From positions 620,001-684,000 of the forward strand of contig OY970326.1 in NCBI GenBank assembly GCA_963717155.1: a stretch of 64,000 nt of DNA, given 5' to 3'. The stretch comes from G963717155 sp963717155 (GTDB lineage Bacteria; Actinomycetota; Thermoleophilia; Gaiellales; JALYLC01). A program made the translations under genes and the position numbers. The notes below the pieces were generated by a model that was not told the origin of the DNA, made no database searches, and saw nothing but the letters and a program-made list of their open reading frames with translations. This document shows positions 62,520 to 64,000 of this stretch, piece after piece; the stretch's first letter is position 1, and every line of letters begins with the position of its first letter.

Positions 62520-64000
62520 TCAGTAGGAGTCGTCCACGAGCCGGCTGGTGCCCTTGGTGATGTCGGCGGCGATCGCGGCGAAGATCTGCGTCACGTCGCC
62601 CGCCGTGGGCTTGTTGTAGAAGTCGCCCGGAGACGCGATGCTCTGCAGCGTGTCGTAGCTGGTGATCAGCGGGAGCTCGGCGTGGTCGCCGGTGATGGTG
62701 TTGGTGCACGGGTTGCTGTTGTTGATGCTCGGCGCCTGCGCCGGGTACACGCCCTGGTAGTGGCCCGCTCCGCCAGTCAGCCCAGCTCTGGTTCTTGTTC
62801 GGGCCGGTCAGCGTGGTACCGATCTTGACGCACCTGAAGTGCGCGTAGTCGGTGTTCGAGGAGGCCCAGCTCCTGTCGATCTGGCCCCACACGCCATGGA
62901 CGCAGTAGGCGTAGCCGCTGGTCGCATCGAAGAGGTCGTAGCCGATCGTGTAGACCGTGGTGCCTGCCGCCTTGATCGCGGTCGCGGCGTTGATCGCCGA
63001 GTGGCAGGGCTGTGCGTCGCCGGGGTTGATCGTCGATGCGGAGCCCACCGGGGACATGTTGAAGCTCGTGGCAGGGTCGCCGAGATCGGGCTCGAGCCCG
63101 TGACCCGAGACGCCGGGCCAGTAGCCGCCCTGGTTGGCCTCGCCGTCGGTCATGAAGACGATGACCTTCGGCACGCCGGGCCGCCCGTCCTTGACCAGCT
63201 CGGCCTGTCCGGCCGTGAGCGCATCGTCGTACGAGGTCGAGCCGAAGCTCCGGACGCAGTTGTGCGTGCTTCCGGAATCGAGCTGCATGTGCTGGACCAG
63301 GCTGCTCGATGGGTTCAGCGGCGACGTCGCCGAGGTCTTGAAGTCGGAGCCGAGCGCGTCGTCCAGGAAGACCAGGTTCGCCTGGTCGTAGTTGCTCGGG
63401 CTGACGGATCTCCCGTTGATCGTGAGCGTGGTGCTCGCGGTGTGGTTGCTGCAGACGGCGTTCGACGTGTTGTTGTTGTACGGCGGGAATGCCACGAGTC
63501 CGACCGTGTCGATGTTCGGGTCCATGATCCCGAGCAGGGTCTGCACGCCTTCCTTCGCGTTGTCGAGGTCGGTGCACTCCCCGCTGGGACCGGTCGGTGA
63601 GCACATCGATCCGGTGCGGTCGACGACGAGCATGATGTCGACGGGCGCACGAGGCGCATGGCTGACAGGCCGTGGCGACGCCCTTGACGTCGAAGTGGTT
63701 GAACCCGAGGATGTTGGCGAACCAGGTCGGTGTCGTCGCCGTCTCGGTGACGGCGATCGTGTTCGCCTGGAACGTCTTGCCGGCGCCGCACCAGTTCGCC
63801 GCGCTCGTCGAGCAGCGCGTCGTGACGGAGACGTTGACGTTGTTCAGGTTGTCAGGCGTGTTCAGCGACGCGTACTGCGTGGCACGACTCGTCGCCGCGG
63901 TCACGTCGGGCAGCTCCTGCGCGCCGGCGAGGGCGGCCGAGTCGGCCGACGCCTGCACCTGGCGCTTGGCGTACCAGGCGAAGCCGACGTCCATCACGAT
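62520..64000 (-). CDS. TadG-like protein with von Willebrand factor A domain, 5' end outside window (frameshifts)
   Basis: About 490 residues present. N-terminal Tad helix end VMDVGFAWYAKRQVQASADSAALAGAQEL, typical of Flp-pilus TadE/G-like secreted proteins; then a VWA domain with MIDAS VDIMLVVDRTGSM, VGLVAFPPYNNN and KVIVFMTDGEANQGG. Many Cys pairs suggest an extracellular, disulfide-bonded protein. Ends DVTQIFAAIAADITKGTSRLVDDSY. +1-type frame changes near 63640 and 62775. The true start lies just beyond base 64000. May act in pilus assembly or adhesion. Confidence 0.85.

Noticed and set aside
1..64000. CRISPR arrays, tRNA/rRNA genes, IS elements, prophage or defence-island genes
   Set aside because: No regularly spaced repeats, cloverleaf-like sequences, transposases, integrases or phage proteins were found by eye; gene content is housekeeping and ordinary accessory.

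Overview
ORGANISM AND QUALITY. This is high-GC, gene-dense DNA with ATG/GTG/TTG starts and a strongly actinobacterial gene set: a CarD-type regulator, rplM-rpsI-glmM-glmS, acpS-nnrED-alr, the DnaE2/ImuB translesion system, a DEDDh exonuclease/GIY-YIG fusion, YcnI/CopCD, HAAS/PadR and DUF3352. My best guess is a soil or aquatic Thermoleophilia-like actinobacterium (Gaiellales/Solirubrobacterales), but rank is not provable from the sequence. No tRNA, rRNA, IS element, prophage or CRISPR array was seen. Many conserved housekeeping genes are broken by single-base indels, almost all +1 insertions. These look like consensus errors, so I annotate the genes across the breaks. The stretch 15.8-29.8 kb is essentially free of them.

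LAYOUT. 0-2.4 kb: end of a FAH-family enzyme, then a minus-strand GDP-deoxyhexose operon (rmd, gmd, cupin). 2.5-8 kb: threonine aldolase, MMPL transporter, PAP2 and histidine phosphatases, a secreted unknown. 8-12.5 kb: a putative copper-handling cluster (two lipoproteins, membrane protein, YcnI, CopC-CopD, 34-aa membrane peptide). 12.5-24 kb: citrate synthase, exonuclease VII (xseA/xseB), a UbiA-like protein and methyltransferase pair, two SDRs, proline dehydrogenase, a YihY protein, small unknowns, a class-I amidotransferase, murI. 24-29.8 kb: rph, rdgB, subtilase, second YihY, pyrE, HU. 29.8-40.2 kb: SOS-type exonuclease-UvrC fusion, pyrF, LysM protein, PfkB kinase, guaA-guaB, cupin, MetE-like protein, HIT protein. 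40.2-44.2 kb: autoregulated PadR/HAAS pair, ABC substrate-binding lipoprotein, DUF3352 lipoprotein. 44.3-54.7 kb: rplM-rpsI-glmM-glmS, CCA-adding-type nucleotidyltransferase, acpS, degenerate GGDEF protein, nnrED, alr, NlpC/P60 peptidase. 54.7-60.7 kb: rhodanese, CarD, and the minus-strand mutasome (imuB, DUF6504, dnaE2). 60.7-64 kb: a large anchored unknown and a TadG-like VWA protein cut by the window end.

HOW THE PARTS WORK TOGETHER. Three perfect GAAC-N4-GTTC LexA-type boxes tie the exonuclease-UvrC fusion, imuB and DUF6504-dnaE2 into one DNA-damage response. In all three the box contains an RTG start codon in the same register. A second theme is leaderless initiation: at least eight genes have a TANNNT -10 element ending 6-9 nt before the start codon. 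Nucleotide (pyrE, pyrF, guaA, guaB, rdgB), cell-wall (glmM, glmS, murI, alr) and translation (rplM, rpsI, rph, CCA) functions make up most of the housekeeping content.
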